A program made the position numbers and the translations under genes. From positions 186,001 to 250,000 of the forward strand of contig JAQGEQ010000295.1 in assembly GCA_034620365.1 (NCBI GenBank): a DNA stretch of 64,000 nucleotides, given 5' to 3'. Position 1 is the stretch's first letter. Every line of letters starts with the position of its first letter. A model generated the notes under the pieces. It was not told the origin of the DNA and searched no databases. It saw only the letters and a list, made by a program, of their open reading frames with translations. The stretch comes from Pegea sp. RAD2-039. Its lineage: Eukaryota > Chordata > Thaliacea > Salpida > Salpidae. Positions 62,481 to 64,000 of this stretch are shown here, piece after piece.

Positions 62481-64000
62481 CGCCAGCAAAATTTAGACTT
62501 TGTGAAAGGCTAACCAAAAAACTCTTTCTTGTCTTCGTGGTACATTACTTTTAACGTGGCCACAAAAGATTTCAAAGGGAAAGTGTTTTACTGCACTAGC
62601 CTATTAACAATGTACAGTAGGCTAACCAAGCAAAAGCTCTGCTAGCTCGGACAAGTTTGTCAAACGAAAGACGGAAGTGCATGATTGACTATCCGTATCT
62701 TTGTTTTAAAGGTACTTACAAGGACGATGTAAATTATAGATAACAGTAATTACCTTCAATAGCGCTCTGTACTCCACAAACAACTGAAGGAAATAATACT
62801 AAATTTTTCTTAACAAACAATACATTGACATGTTTTTTTCTCCTTTATGAGTTTTTTCGTTTGGTATAAAATATTTTCTTAACGTTATTGATCTTTTAAA
62901 AGATCTTACTAAAAAGAATTACAAAGCTTGTTTTTCATCTGATTTTTGTATAGATTTTTTGCATGTTTGATCAGCTTTCAAATAAAGATCATTGAGCAAT
63001 TTTACAAAACAATTTTATTTTAATGGGGTTCCATCATCAGAAGAGCTCAAATGGAAATTTTAACAATAACAAGAAGTCATTTGTTTAAGTTTTTAATATT
63101 GAAACTATTGTTATATTTCAAACCAAAATAACTAAAGCTGTAAAACTTTAATGAAACAAACGATGTATTTTAATAAAGCAGCAGGTGCAATGACTAAGAA
63201 TAAAGTTTTATATAAGTTGATTTCTCTAGACAAATGTTTTATATTACATTACAGATATCAACCAGCAATAGGATTATAGTTATAGATGGAGAAATATTAA
63301 ACCTAAAAGTTACTTATTCAATTTCTTGAGCATTGCTAAAACAACTTTCTATTTTGATTGTTCTATTCATACAGAAGTACTTCATTATAAACAATTTTAA
63401 TGAAACTTGTGTAAAAAGATGTGAAGAGAGTTTAAATAAAATCAGAAACCAATCAAACCGGGATTTTTCTGATTTTGGTTTTTAGGCTGCTGATCGTTTA
63501 TATTTTTATAATTTAATCTTTGAAGAGTAGTTTTTAGTTGTCAAAATATTAAGTATTTGTTTTAAGTTTGTTTAAAATATAGTTGAGAAAAATCTGATTC
63601 AGTTATATACTATTTTTCATTTATATTTTTGAAATTTAAAAAATCTGCTAGATGAGGGATTGGAACCCGAGACGGCTTAACCAATAACATTACGCTCCAC
63701 CGGCTGATCTAGTCGATTGTTGAAGCCAATATAAACAATATTAATATTCTTTTTATATTTTGATTATATATTTGTAAAGTGCAGAAGTTGTTCAACAATT
63801 CTAACCTTGGTTTTAAAGACAACAAACTTCAAGTATGAAAAAGTAGTCGTATTTCTAAAAAGTAAATTTATATATTATAGGTTGATACGATCAGCTTTAG
63901 TTTTTTAGTGATCCTGTGAAAAAAGTCCTTTTAAAAACAAATTTCCATTATCAAGCAGAGATACATTTGTTAATTGGGTTACTTGTTGAATATTTTTCAT
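62481..64000. other. Right-hand flank, no gene recognised
   Basis: Nothing coding seen. 62485-62720 is less AT-rich than its surroundings but has no recognised family. A tRNA-like segment lies at 63648-63712. Confidence 0.45.
63648..63712 (-). repeat. tRNA-like element (decayed tRNA or SINE head)
   Basis: On the minus strand: CTAGAT at the 5' end pairs perfectly with ATCTAG at the 3' end; CAGCCGGTGGAGCG resembles a D-arm with A box; GGGTTCCAATCCC is a T-arm with B box GGTTCCAATCC (consensus GGTTCRANYCC, one mismatch). Length about 65 nt, short for a tRNA, and the anticodon arm does not fold clearly. A tRNA-derived SINE head or pseudo-tRNA is more likely than a working tRNA. Confidence 0.45.

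Overview
This is a eukaryotic (metazoan) window. It is very AT-rich (about 27-28% GC by eye). Genes have short GT-AG introns (roughly 50-240 bp in the E2F gene). It carries an animal-type non-LTR retrotransposon of the CR1/Jockey group and genes of animal families: an activator E2F, an E2F4/5/6-like factor, a homeodomain plus C2H2 zinc-finger protein and a PTB-type RNA-binding protein. An AT-rich invertebrate fits; I cannot name the species from sequence alone. No prokaryotic, CRISPR, plasmid or viral structure was seen.

Layout. 1-6975: gene-poor AT-rich sequence. 6976-8904 (+): an eight-exon E2F1/2/3-like gene whose exons join into one 456-aa frame with DNA-binding, dimerisation and C-terminal pocket-binding/activation regions. 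8905-10768: unrecognised. 10769-about 42579: a non-coding, mosaic tandem array of a roughly 6.5-7.5 kb unit (copies A, B, C, D). Between B and C sits a 4.4-kb non-LTR element (24259-28624; ORF1 intact, ORF2 broken twice). B and C also share an 81-bp tail fragment of the same family. 43791-44618 (-): a single-exon E2F4/5/6-like gene. 48292-54288 (-): a 20-exon gene for a homeodomain/zinc-finger protein, reconstructed here as 787 aa; its middle is built from repeated small exons. 57831-59228 (+): an intronless PTBP-like gene with three RRMs, lacking RRM1. 61416-61565: a 30-bp-period minisatellite carrying TGACGTCA-type sites, abutting a 5'-truncated copy of the retrotransposon (61571-62480). Two tRNA-like (SINE-like) segments lie near 43.45 kb and 63.65 kb.

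How things relate. Two E2F paralogues flank the array, one with introns and pocket-binding tail, one intronless and without that tail. The most novel-looking structures are the repeated-exon centre of the homeodomain/zinc-finger gene (phase-compatible small exons whose intron ends are also similar) and the 32-kb array, where copies B and C share a much more similar tract than their flanks, suggesting gene conversion or unequal exchange. All assignments are from reading the sequence; no database search was possible.
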